NCBI GenBank assembly: GCA_964546285.1
Contig: CAZJJK010000007.1
Span: 1-52,378, forward strand
Direction of reading: 5' to 3'
Source of the DNA: CAZJJK01 sp964546285
GTDB lineage: Bacteria > Spirochaetota > Spirochaetia > Treponematales > Breznakiellaceae
Length of the DNA stretch: 52,378 nt
The position numbers and the translations under genes are program-made. The notes under the pieces were generated by a model. It worked only from the letters and a program-made list of their open reading frames with translations. It did not search any database and was not told the DNA's origin. Positions 18,871 to 25,959 of the stretch are shown piece after piece (position 1 is the first letter of the stretch; each line of letters begins with the position of its first letter).

Positions 18871-19335
18871 ATGATAAAACCAAACCTTGGGGTTGAATCA
18901 TTTTGGAAAGAATACGCTGAAAAACATGGCGAGACTGTGTTTGCCCACTCCTTGGGTCGATATATAGGCGGATGGGCGGATGATCCAGACACTTTACGAA
19001 CGCCGCTTTGGGGTCTTATCATCGCTACTTCGGGCGGCTTTCGCTTCCATCATTTCGCTCAAGATAGTGTAGTCAGCACTCTTTGGCGCTTGAATGGGGG
19101 TCGTGATAGCTCCAAAGAGCTGGAAATATATATCCCAAAGCTTAGCATTATCAATATCGATTTTTATAAAGAAGGTAGCGCCTGGCGTCGCCTTCTTTTC
19201 GCGACACCGCCTCAACTAACATTGAATTATCGCGATGAGAATGAAGCAAAACGGATTCTACGCGCTGATGGCGACCACAATCTTGAAGCGGTTGTGTTAG
19301 CTCTCAGGCACGGACAGGTTTCTGCGTCTTATTGA
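18871..19335 (+). CDS. Hypothetical protein, last gene of the operon
   Basis: A 154-residue soluble protein, not recognised. It starts 3 bases after the DUF1667 stop with GGAGTAAGG just ahead, so it is co-expressed. The sequence has a Trp- and Gly-containing N-terminal half (HSLGRYIGGWADDPDTLRTP, GLIIATSGGFRFHHF) and a β-rich second half (IYIPKLSIINIDFYKEGSAWRRLLF), which could form a PH-like or small β-barrel fold. It has no membrane helix, signal peptide or catalytic motif. A link to the flavoprotein system is possible from position only. Confidence 0.65.
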   Translation: MIKPNLGVESFWKEYAEKHGETVFAHSLGRYIGGWADDPDTLRTPLWGLIIATSGGFRFHHFAQDSVVSTLWRLNGGRDSSKELEIYIPKLSIINIDFYKEGSAWRRLLFATPPQLTLNYRDENEAKRILRADGDHNLEAVVLALRHGQVSASY

Positions 19336-19452
19336 CATCGCGACCGCTTGCCAAAATCAGTGATATCCATTTCATTAAGCCAGTTTAGCTTAATTGATCA
19401 AAACGAAATCGTTGGCCTATTTTCTAGTAGTGTGCACTGAAAAGGTGCCACC

Positions 19453-19740
19453 CTAGCAAGGCCTTACCAACTGTTGCCAATTCTGTTGAAGCTTTTTTAA
19501 AGAATCTTTTCCCAAAACACAAGCGAGACGGTTAGGCGGGGCCGGGAACTTAACAAAGCGATAGTACGAACTATCATCATGGATTCCGTATGCCTTATCG
19601 TACACGTAATCGGAAGGATAGCGAGAGTACCCACGCGGACAGGATGAAGCGTCCGGGAGGCCGCGGTATCGGCCGGGCCTTTGAGCGGCTATATATCCAT
19701 AGGCCGATGTGGGGTCATCAGAAGGTGAAGTCGGAATGAA
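19453..19740 (-). pseudogene. Start-less open frame in the 19336-19760 gap (possible gene relic)
   Basis: The 425-base gap between the hypothetical gene and the M24 peptidase gene contains a minus-strand frame open for 95 codons, ending in TAG at 19453-19455. It has no ATG or TTG; one GTG lies near codon 46 without a ribosome site. The translation is not simple-sequence (for example RGYSRYPSDYVYDKAYGIHD and FVKFPAPPNRLACVLGKD) and looks like a protein C-terminus. It is not in frame with the peptidase upstream. The bases just past its stop (19431-19454) remind me of an insertion-sequence end (TGTGCACTGAAAAGGTGCC), so it may be debris of a mobile element. I cannot name the family. Confidence 0.35.
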
Positions 19741-19760
19741 TTAGGAGCGGTTAATCGGGG

Positions 19761-20900
19761 CTAAAGCCTAATAATTCTCGCCTCGGTTAGAGTCTCCGTT
19801 CCAGCCTCTGTTAACAATATATCATTTTCCAAGCGACACCCTCCATGAGATGGATCGTATAGGCCAGGCTCAATAGTAAACACCATTCCTTTTTCAAAGC
19901 GCCAATCATTATCGGCTCGACTACGAACCGAAGGAGCTTCATGAGCTTCCAACCCAATACCATGGCCCAGGGCGTGCGGCATAGTCTTCCGCGCCTTGCT
20001 AAATAAAGCATCCACAATCAAAGCGATATCACGGGTAGCGGCGCCAATTTCAACAGCGGCTACGGCATTGCTATACGCTTTTTCCACTAGTGAAACCATT
20101 CGCGTTTGAGCGCGCGAAAGAGGCTCTCTCACTACAGTCAGCGTAACATCGGTGGTATAGCCTTTGTATTTTAAACCAAAGTCCAGAATAGACAGGCCAG
20201 GGGTTCCAAAATATTCACCGGTATATGAAGGGACGGCATGAATTCCAAAACTACGCGAAGGCCCCGCCGCGATGGTTTCAAATCCGACTCCTTCACAACC
20301 GCGCAAACGAGCCGCCGCATCTATAAACAGAGCTACCTCCGTCTCCGTCCATGTCCGATTGGAGCGGAATTCTTTTTCCAAAAGATCGATAAGCTCATTA
20401 GTGGCTCGTGCCGCTTCACGATAAATATCGATCTCTTCATCGTCCTTTATCGCACGCCTAATGGCTATCTCATCCGCCGCGCCCCCATCACGGCAAAGGA
20501 CATCATAATCATTCAGGGTTTCCACATATTTCAAAAAGCGCGGGTACGGCGTTGTAGACGGTATTTCCACGCGCGACCCAAGTTGTAGCTTTAAATGTTC
20601 AGCCACTATCCGTGCCGCTTTTATAGGATGTCGTTCAAATTCGGCGTATGCTACCATGGAGTCAGCGTCCGCCATGGTCTTGGCTATATTCACATCCCAA
20701 GGGACAAGAAGCGAACGCCGATCCGCCGAAAGGAAGAGAAGCGCGTCTCCTGGTTGCCCAGATAGCCAGCGCACCGCCGGATCACGTTGGCCCTCGCTAT
20801 CTTCTAGCATTATCATGGCGACATTCTCAGCCGCCATCCATTCATAAAGGCGTTCTCGCCGACGTTCGTAACAAGAAACGGGAACCAAGGGGACGCTCAT
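19761..20900 (-). CDS. M24-family aminopeptidase (Xaa-Pro type)
   Basis: A 379-residue cytoplasmic metallopeptidase that removes N-terminal residues, typically before Pro, from peptides. The pita-bread catalytic domain shows the five metal ligands: Asp in ILDFGLKYKG, Asp in TTDVTLTVV, His in PHALGHGIGLEAHE, and Glu in FTIEPGLYDP and RLENDILL. The first ~140 residues are the creatinase-type N-terminal domain. ATG 20900 overlaps the stop of the threonine aldolase gene (ATGA), so the two are translated from one message. PepP and PepQ subtypes are not separable here. Confidence 0.92.
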   Translation of the reverse strand: MSVPLVPVSCYERRRERLYEWMAAENVAMIMLEDSEGQRDPAVRWLSGQPGDALLFLSADRRSLLVPWDVNIAKTMADADSMVAYAEFERHPIKAARIVAEHLKLQLGSRVEIPSTTPYPRFLKYVETLNDYDVLCRDGGAADEIAIRRAIKDDEEIDIYREAARATNELIDLLEKEFRSNRTWTETEVALFIDAAARLRGCEGVGFETIAAGPSRSFGIHAVPSYTGEYFGTPGLSILDFGLKYKGYTTDVTLTVVREPLSRAQTRMVSLVEKAYSNAVAAVEIGAATRDIALIVDALFSKARKTMPHALGHGIGLEAHEAPSVRSRADNDWRFEKGMVFTIEPGLYDPSHGGCRLENDILLTEAGTETLTEARIIRL

Positions 20901-21940
20901 ATATGAAGCTCCATTAATACCTCACGTATAGCCTTTACCGCTTGGTCAATTTGTTTTTCACCAATCCAGTAATGGGTCACTAATCGGTATCCGTCAAAAT
21001 CAGGCCCGTTAATAAGAACGCCGCGCTGTTTCAAACCCGCTATAAAGGCTGGGGCGGACTCTCCAAAACCCGCTGAGGCGACACGGAAAAAAACCATATT
21101 GATATCGGAACGGGTATGATCAAGCTTTAAACCGGGAATAGCTTCTAAACTCTTAGCTAAATAACGAGCATTCCGATGGTCATCCGCCACACGACCCGTC
21201 ATTTCTTTTAATGCGATAAGACCGGCGGCGGCTAAGATACCAGCTTGGCGCATACCACCGCCCATAAGCTTACGTTTTGCGCGCGCCTTCGCGATAAAAG
21301 CGGCGTTTCCAGCCAGCATCGATCCAATGGGAGCGCACAAGCCTTTTGACAGACAGAACATTACGGAATCGGCCCGCTCCGCGATGACGGCGGCCGTCGT
21401 TCCCAGAACGACGGCCGCGTTGAAGATACGCGCGCCGTCCAGGTGGACGGGAAGCTTATTTTGTTTCGCGATAGCGTATAGCTCATTCATCGCCTCAAGC
21501 GGCACGACCCTACCGGAGGAATGAGCGTTTTCAACACAGATAAGACTGGTCTCAGGGTGGTGGATATCGGGCTTACGAATCCGCGCCGTAACGGCGTCAG
21601 AATCCATTACGCCGTCGGGAGCTGAAAGACAGCGGGTTTGAACACCGGAGATAACGGAAGCGGCGCCAGCTTCGTGTTGGATGATATGACATTCCTCACC
21701 AAGTAAAACTTCCGAACCACGCGGACACCAAGTAAATAAGGCCAATTGATTACCAAAGGTTCCAGAAGGAACAAATAATGAAGCCTCTTTACCAACCAAG
21801 GTCGCGGCGTAGGATTCTAATTCGTTTACGGTAGGATCATCTCCATAAACATCATCTCCAACTGGCGCTTGAGCCATCGCCGCGCGCATCGCCGGCGTCG
21901 GCCAGGTAACGGTATCGCTTCTAAGATCAATATATCGCAT
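20897..21940 (-). CDS. ltaE: Low-specificity L-threonine aldolase
   Basis: A 347-residue PLP enzyme that cleaves L-threonine or allo-threonine to glycine and acetaldehyde. It begins MRYIDLRSDTVTWPTPAMR, the family's standard start. The PLP Lys lies in MFCLSKGLCAPIGSML, with the conserved VHLDGARIFNAA before it. I chose ATG 21940; an upstream in-frame ATG at 21997 would add 19 residues without a ribosome site. It diverges from rex, with 185 bases between the two starts. Glycine release links it to the serine genes on the other side of that gap. Confidence 0.93.
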   Translation of the reverse strand: MRYIDLRSDTVTWPTPAMRAAMAQAPVGDDVYGDDPTVNELESYAATLVGKEASLFVPSGTFGNQLALFTWCPRGSEVLLGEECHIIQHEAGAASVISGVQTRCLSAPDGVMDSDAVTARIRKPDIHHPETSLICVENAHSSGRVVPLEAMNELYAIAKQNKLPVHLDGARIFNAAVVLGTTAAVIAERADSVMFCLSKGLCAPIGSMLAGNAAFIAKARAKRKLMGGGMRQAGILAAAGLIALKEMTGRVADDHRNARYLAKSLEAIPGLKLDHTRSDINMVFFRVASAGFGESAPAFIAGLKQRGVLINGPDFDGYRLVTHYWIGEKQIDQAVKAIREVLMELHI

Positions 21941-22063
21941 AGGATCCGATTGTAGCGCAGGCTGAAATAAGGAGCAAGGCGATGTGAAGCTTGCCATCGG
22001 CCGGTTACTCTATCGCATAAACCTTAGGTCCCGCCGTATTGGTAAAAAGAAACACTCAAGTGC

Positions 22064-22092
22064 TTGACAATTCTTAATCAGGGGGCTACCCT
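22064..22092 (+). promoter_or_regulatory. Promoter of rex-serC-serA
   Basis: TTGACA at 22064-22069 and TACCCT at 22087-22092 are separated by exactly 17 bases. The −10 overlaps the left arm of the palindrome at 22089-22120, so operator occupancy should block RNA polymerase. Confidence 0.75.
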
Positions 22093-22120
22093 TCCTTGTG
22101 AAATATTTCACAAGGAAGGG
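22089..22120. promoter_or_regulatory. Rex operator (32-bp perfect palindrome)
   Basis: The core TTGTGAAATATTTCACAA (22096-22113) is a perfect match to the known Rex consensus TTGTGAA-N4-TTCACAA. It is extended by seven matched bases on each side, giving 32 bp without mismatch. It sits directly before the rex start (ATG 22126), overlapping the −10 and also forming the ribosome site AAGGAAGGG. Rex of other bacteria binds such sites when NADH/NAD+ is low. Autoregulation and co-regulation of serC and serA follow from position. The mRNA hairpin would also hide the ribosome site. Confidence 0.92.
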
Positions 22121-22125
22121 CGAGA

Positions 22126-22779
22126 ATGCATGCTTTACCTGAACCAACAGTAGAACGTCTCGTCCAACTATCTCGCCTACTCTTAGACTGCCCAGAAAAT
22201 CAAATAACATCCGCGGAAATAGAGCGACGCGCCGGATGGGCTAGCCATACCGTACGCAAGGATATTTCCTATCTCCCTGGGGAATTATCATCTGGTTTAG
22301 GCTATAAGGTCCAAGCTCTTAAGGCCGCGATCGACGAGCGCCTGGGATTGACTATCCAACGGCGCTGTTGCGTTGTCGGATTAGGACGACTCGGTTCAGC
22401 GTACTTAAATTTTTCAGGGTTTGAGCTTGAGGGGTTTAAGCTAGTTGCCGGTTTTGACTCAAATATAAACAGGCTGGAAATTTTGCAATCGCGAATTCCT
22501 CTTTACCCCGCTTTTAAAATACCGGAAGTTGTACAACGTTTCGCTATAGAGCTAGCCATACTCTGTGTCCCGGCGGCTCAAGCGCAAGCGGTCAGTGATA
22601 TTCTTGTCAAAGCGGGAGTTAAAGGACTTATCAATTTCGCGCCGGTCGCTTTATCAACTAAAGCCGCTGTACGCAATGTTTATATAGTTGATGAATTACG
22701 CTATCTCAGCGCACGCATCGGCAACGACGCCGATGAAACCCTCGCCTTGAACGGCGAACAAACAAAGGAGCCCCTATGA
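22126..22779 (+). CDS. rex: Redox-sensing transcriptional repressor Rex
   Basis: A 217-residue regulator that binds DNA with a winged helix and senses NADH with a Rossmann fold. The N-terminus (residues 1-70) has the Rex helix-turn-helix pattern (ERLVQLSRLLL … SAEIERRAGWASHTVRKDISYL). The nucleotide site is CCVVGLGRLGSAYL with the later Asp in LVAGFDSN. The length is normal. A consensus Rex site lies immediately upstream. Its stop overlaps the ATG of serC, an unusual partner since Rex usually controls fermentation and hydrogenase genes. Confidence 0.95.
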   Translation: MHALPEPTVERLVQLSRLLLDCPENQITSAEIERRAGWASHTVRKDISYLPGELSSGLGYKVQALKAAIDERLGLTIQRRCCVVGLGRLGSAYLNFSGFELEGFKLVAGFDSNINRLEILQSRIPLYPAFKIPEVVQRFAIELAILCVPAAQAQAVSDILVKAGVKGLINFAPVALSTKAAVRNVYIVDELRYLSARIGNDADETLALNGEQTKEPL

Positions 22780-23867
22780 AACGCGTGTACAACTTCGCTC
22801 CCGGTCCAGCTATACTGCCTTTACCGGTATTGGAGAAAGCGGCCGCCGAGATGACGAACGCTAACGGTTCAGGTCAATCGGTTATGGAAATGAGCCACCG
22901 CTCAAAAGATTACAAACCAATCATCGAAAACACCGAAGCCTTACTAAGAGAACTGATGGGAATACCAGACAACTACAAGGTGCTTTTCCTTCAAGGCGGT
23001 GCCTCCCTTCAATTCTCCATGGTACCCCTAAATCTGGCCGCGCCAATCAACGGTAAACGCCGGCGAGCTTCCTATGTGGATACGGGTATTTGGTCAAGCA
23101 AAGCGGTTGAAGAAGCTTGTAAATTCGCGGACGCTGAGATTGTCGCCTCCTCCAAAGACAAAGCTTATACCTATATTCCGGACGCGCCAGCGCCGCATGA
23201 TGATGACGCGTATTACCACATCACGTTGAACAACACCATTGTCGGAACAAAATGGAACAGTCTACCTGACACGGGCGATATTCCATTGGTCGCTGATATT
23301 TCCAGTAATATACTATCAGAGGAACTAGATGTATCGCGTTTCGCTTTACTGTACGCCGGGGCTCAAAAGAATTTAGGGCCAGCTGGAGCGACCGTGGTAA
23401 TCATTAGGGATGACTTGATAAGCGGGGCAAACGAGTCAACACCGGCCTTGTTACGTTACGATATCCACGCCAAAAACGCTTCCATGTATAACACGCCACC
23501 GTGTTATAGCGTATATATCATCGGTCTGGTACTGGAATGGCTCAAAGCGGGCGGTGGCGTCGCGGCTATGGCCAAACGCAACCGCGAAAAGGCGGCCCTA
23601 ATATATGATTATCTGGACAAGTCAAAGTTATTCCGTAATCCGGTCTTACCGCCCTACCGTAGCTTAATGAATATCCCCTTCGTCATCGGCGATACAGATT
23701 TGGAAAGCCGCTTCATCAAGGAAGCGGCGGCCGCTGATCTCATCAACCTGGCCGGCCACCGGCTAGTCGGCGGTATGAGAGCCAGTGTTTACAATGCCAT
23801 GCCTATAGAAGGCGTCAAAGCCCTTATTGATTTTATGTCGCGTTTTGAAGCGGTAAATAGGAGGTAA
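22776..23867 (+). CDS. serC: Phosphoserine aminotransferase
   Basis: A 363-residue PLP aminotransferase that makes 3-phosphoserine from 3-phosphohydroxypyruvate and glutamate. It shows the standard opening (YNFAPGPAILPLPVLEKAA), the QGGAS loop, and the PLP-binding Lys in YAGAQKNLGPAG. The C-terminus (LAGHRLVGGMRASVYNAMP) matches the family. ATG 22776 overlaps the rex stop, so expression is coupled to the repressor. The next gene supplies its substrate. Confidence 0.98.
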   Translation: MKRVYNFAPGPAILPLPVLEKAAAEMTNANGSGQSVMEMSHRSKDYKPIIENTEALLRELMGIPDNYKVLFLQGGASLQFSMVPLNLAAPINGKRRRASYVDTGIWSSKAVEEACKFADAEIVASSKDKAYTYIPDAPAPHDDDAYYHITLNNTIVGTKWNSLPDTGDIPLVADISSNILSEELDVSRFALLYAGAQKNLGPAGATVVIIRDDLISGANESTPALLRYDIHAKNASMYNTPPCYSVYIIGLVLEWLKAGGGVAAMAKRNREKAALIYDYLDKSKLFRNPVLPPYRSLMNIPFVIGDTDLESRFIKEAAAADLINLAGHRLVGGMRASVYNAMPIEGVKALIDFMSRFEAVNRR

Positions 23868-23868
23868 T

Positions 23869-25041
23869 ATGTTTCGCGTAAGAACCATGAATAAAATATC
23901 GCCCGCCGGTTTAGAACTATTTCCCCGCGTGAATTACGAAGTCGCCGGGGATCTTCCCAATCCTGACGCTATACTGGTAAGAAGCGCCGATCTGCACTCC
24001 CTTGATATTCCAGATACCGTAAAAGCGATAGCCCGAGCGGGAGCCGGCGTCAACAACATTCCTATCCCTCAATGTTCTGATCGCGGCATTGTAGTCTTTA
24101 ATACCCCCGGCGGAAACGCAAACGCGGTAAAAGAATTAGCGCTTAGCGCCCTACTCCTGTCATCGCGCAAGCTGACGGCTGGTATAGAATGGGCTAAATC
24201 CATAGCCGATAAAGCTGATGAAGTACCAGAATTAGTGGAAAAAGGTAAATCCAAATTCGAAGGGCCGGAAATTAAAGGAAAAACGCTGGGGGTCGTCGGC
24301 TTAGGCGCGATCGGCGTAATGGTCGCCAATGACGCCATCGCTTTGGGTATGGATGTTATAGGCTTTGATCCCTTTATATCCGTTGAGGCGGCTTGGAACT
24401 TATCAAGATCAGTCCGCCGAGCGGATACTCTTGAAAGCTTATTAAAGAAATCCGACTATGTCACCTTACACATACCATTAATGGAAGCGACAAAGGGCAT
24501 ATTGGACGCTTCAAAATTCCGTCTTATGAAAAAAGGCGCGCGCCTTATAAACCTTGCCAGAGGCGGTCTAGTCAATGAAGCTGACCTTCTCGCCGCGCTT
24601 AAGGATGAGCGCCTATCCCTATATGTAACCGACTTCCCTAACGCCGAAATGCTGGCTAACGATAAAACGCTTTGCTTCCCTCACCTTGGCGCGTCTACTC
24701 CGGAGGCAGAGGACAATTGCGCAATTATGGCCGTAAAACAACTAATGGCCTTTTTAGAAGCCGGCAGTATTACCAATTCAGTAAATTATCCGTCCTGCCG
24801 TTTAGAACAGCGGTCAGCACATCGCTTGGTAGTCCTGAACCGTAATATTCCGAACATGGTTGGTCAAATCACCACAACTCTAGCTGGCGAAAGCGTAAAC
24901 ATAACGGACATGATCAATCATCACAGGGATGGTTACGCGTACAACCTTATTGATACAGAACAAGCGATACCTGAAGAAACCTTATCAAAGATAAGCACGG
25001 TCAACGGTATAATTAGGGTAAGGAGTATTACTCAGCCCTAA
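23869..25041 (+). CDS. serA: D-3-phosphoglycerate dehydrogenase
   Basis: A 390-residue NAD+-dependent dehydrogenase for the first step of serine synthesis. The N-terminal ~300 residues hold the NAD site (LGVVGLGAIGVMVANDA), the catalytic Arg (INLARGGLV) and catalytic His (FPHLGASTPEAEDNC). A short C-terminal ACT-like regulatory domain (NIPNMVGQITTTLAGESVNI) may allow serine feedback. It starts 1 base after the serC stop. Its product NADH is the signal sensed by Rex, so the operon is potentially self-adjusting. Confidence 0.97.
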   Translation: MFRVRTMNKISPAGLELFPRVNYEVAGDLPNPDAILVRSADLHSLDIPDTVKAIARAGAGVNNIPIPQCSDRGIVVFNTPGGNANAVKELALSALLLSSRKLTAGIEWAKSIADKADEVPELVEKGKSKFEGPEIKGKTLGVVGLGAIGVMVANDAIALGMDVIGFDPFISVEAAWNLSRSVRRADTLESLLKKSDYVTLHIPLMEATKGILDASKFRLMKKGARLINLARGGLVNEADLLAALKDERLSLYVTDFPNAEMLANDKTLCFPHLGASTPEAEDNCAIMAVKQLMAFLEAGSITNSVNYPSCRLEQRSAHRLVVLNRNIPNMVGQITTTLAGESVNITDMINHHRDGYAYNLIDTEQAIPEETLSKISTVNGIIRVRSITQP

Positions 25042-25048
25042 AGATAGA

Positions 25049-25077
25049 AGGCGGGCGGCAAATTCAGTCGTCCGCCT
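25049..25077 (+). terminator. Hairpin after serA
   Basis: A 9-bp stem including one G·U pair (25049-25057 / 25069-25077) with an 11-base loop lies 8 bases past the serA stop. Only a short CTT follows, so termination may be partial. The next promoter begins 2 bases later. Confidence 0.5.
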
Positions 25078-25078
25078 C

Positions 25079-25107
25079 TTGACTAATACAGGGTAATAAC
25101 TTATTCT
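25079..25107 (+). promoter_or_regulatory. Promoter for the RRM gene leader
   Basis: TTGACT (25079-25084) and TATTCT (25102-25107) are 17 bases apart. Transcription from here would give a leader of about 255 bases before the RRM gene, long for a small housekeeping protein and reminiscent of cold-responsive leaders. Confidence 0.5.
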
Positions 25108-25126
25108 GCAAACTAGTGGGAATATT

Positions 25127-25267
25127 TTGAACAGTGCATCGATTTACGTCCTTAAAGGATCGACGGCTAATACGGTCTTGGTTACAGGTAAAGATCGCTT
25201 CACCTTTCTTGGAGTCGAAAATTCCCCCCACAAGTACGAAGCGTATAGCGATAGCGACGCTTACTGA
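25127..25267 (+). CDS. Possible 46-residue ORF in the leader
   Basis: TTG 25127 opens a 46-codon frame ending in TGA at 25265-25267, entirely within the predicted leader of the RRM gene. The first-base bias and residue mix (IYVLKGSTANTVLVTGKDRF) look coding. The ribosome site (GTGGGA) is weak and the start codon is TTG. It could be a small protein, a leader peptide, or chance. Confidence 0.3.
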   Translation: MNSASIYVLKGSTANTVLVTGKDRFTFLGVENSPHKYEAYSDSDAY

Positions 25268-25335
25268 CACTGGATTCTCCGTCACTCCCTAGGTGTGGCG
25301 AGAAACGCTCGTTTGTCGGGCGGGAATAAAGCGTA

Positions 25336-25359
25336 CCCGGACGCCATCCGGGAGAAGGA
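25336..25359 (+). promoter_or_regulatory. Hairpin abutting the RRM ribosome site
   Basis: CCCGGA / TCCGGG (25336-25341 / 25347-25352) forms a 6-bp stem with a 5-base loop whose 3' arm overlaps the start of the ribosome site GGAGAAGGA (25351-25359). Opening or closing this stem could tune translation of the RRM protein. Confidence 0.4.
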
Positions 25360-25368
25360 TTTTTTTCG

Positions 25369-25650
25369 ATGGCTAAGAAACTGTATGTCGGCAACCTCTC
25401 CTACAACACTTCGGAGGAAGGTCTGCGGAACCTCTTCGCGAACTTTGGCACTGTCGCCTCCGCGAAGATCGTTTTTGATCGCGACACTGGAAACTCGAAA
25501 GGCTTTGGCTTTGTCGAGATGAGCTCTGAGGAGGAAGCGAGCGCTGCTATTGCCGGAACTAACGGCCAAGAGCTTGACGGTCGCCAACTTCGCGTAAATG
25601 AAGCGATGGATAAACCGCGCCGGGAGCGTGATTCCGGTTATCGCTGGTAA
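25369..25650 (+). CDS. Small RRM RNA-binding protein
   Basis: A 93-residue single-RRM protein of the bacterial Rbp type. RNP2 is KLYVGNLSY and RNP1 is SKGFGFVEM. A short basic and Gly/Tyr tail (KPRRERDSGYRW) follows the domain. Such proteins bind single-stranded RNA and in cyanobacteria and other groups respond to cold or salt. A strong ribosome site precedes ATG 25369. It has its own promoter and terminator, so it is a one-gene unit unless the upstream small frame is translated. Confidence 0.95.
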   Translation: MAKKLYVGNLSYNTSEEGLRNLFANFGTVASAKIVFDRDTGNSKGFGFVEMSSEEEASAAIAGTNGQELDGRQLRVNEAMDKPRRERDSGYRW

Positions 25651-25667
25651 TCATAGGAACATTTCCG

Positions 25668-25694
25668 AAAGCGGCCTAAAGGCCGCTTTTTTTT
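25668..25694 (+). terminator. Intrinsic terminator after the RRM gene
   Basis: AAAGCGGCC-TAAA-GGCCGCTTT forms a perfect 9-bp stem with a 4-base loop and runs into eight T residues (25687-25694). This is the clearest factor-independent terminator in the window. Confidence 0.92.
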
Positions 25695-25959
25695 GGCGCT
25701 TAGTTTTTTCACGTCAACAAGCGGCTTAAAGTAAATGAACTTATTTTCATGTATCCCCTATAAGATAAAGTCGATTTACCCTTCAAGCTCTTTTACATAG
25801 TACTACCGTTAAACCACGCAAGCGCTGACTCTCTTTACCTTGAATGACTGACAGTACATATTAACGTTCGCTCTATACAGCGCCCCGCTTTATATACCGA
25901 TAATTAACGGTAAAGCATTCCGTGACATGGCGGGATGATATCTGATCACGGGGGCTCGC

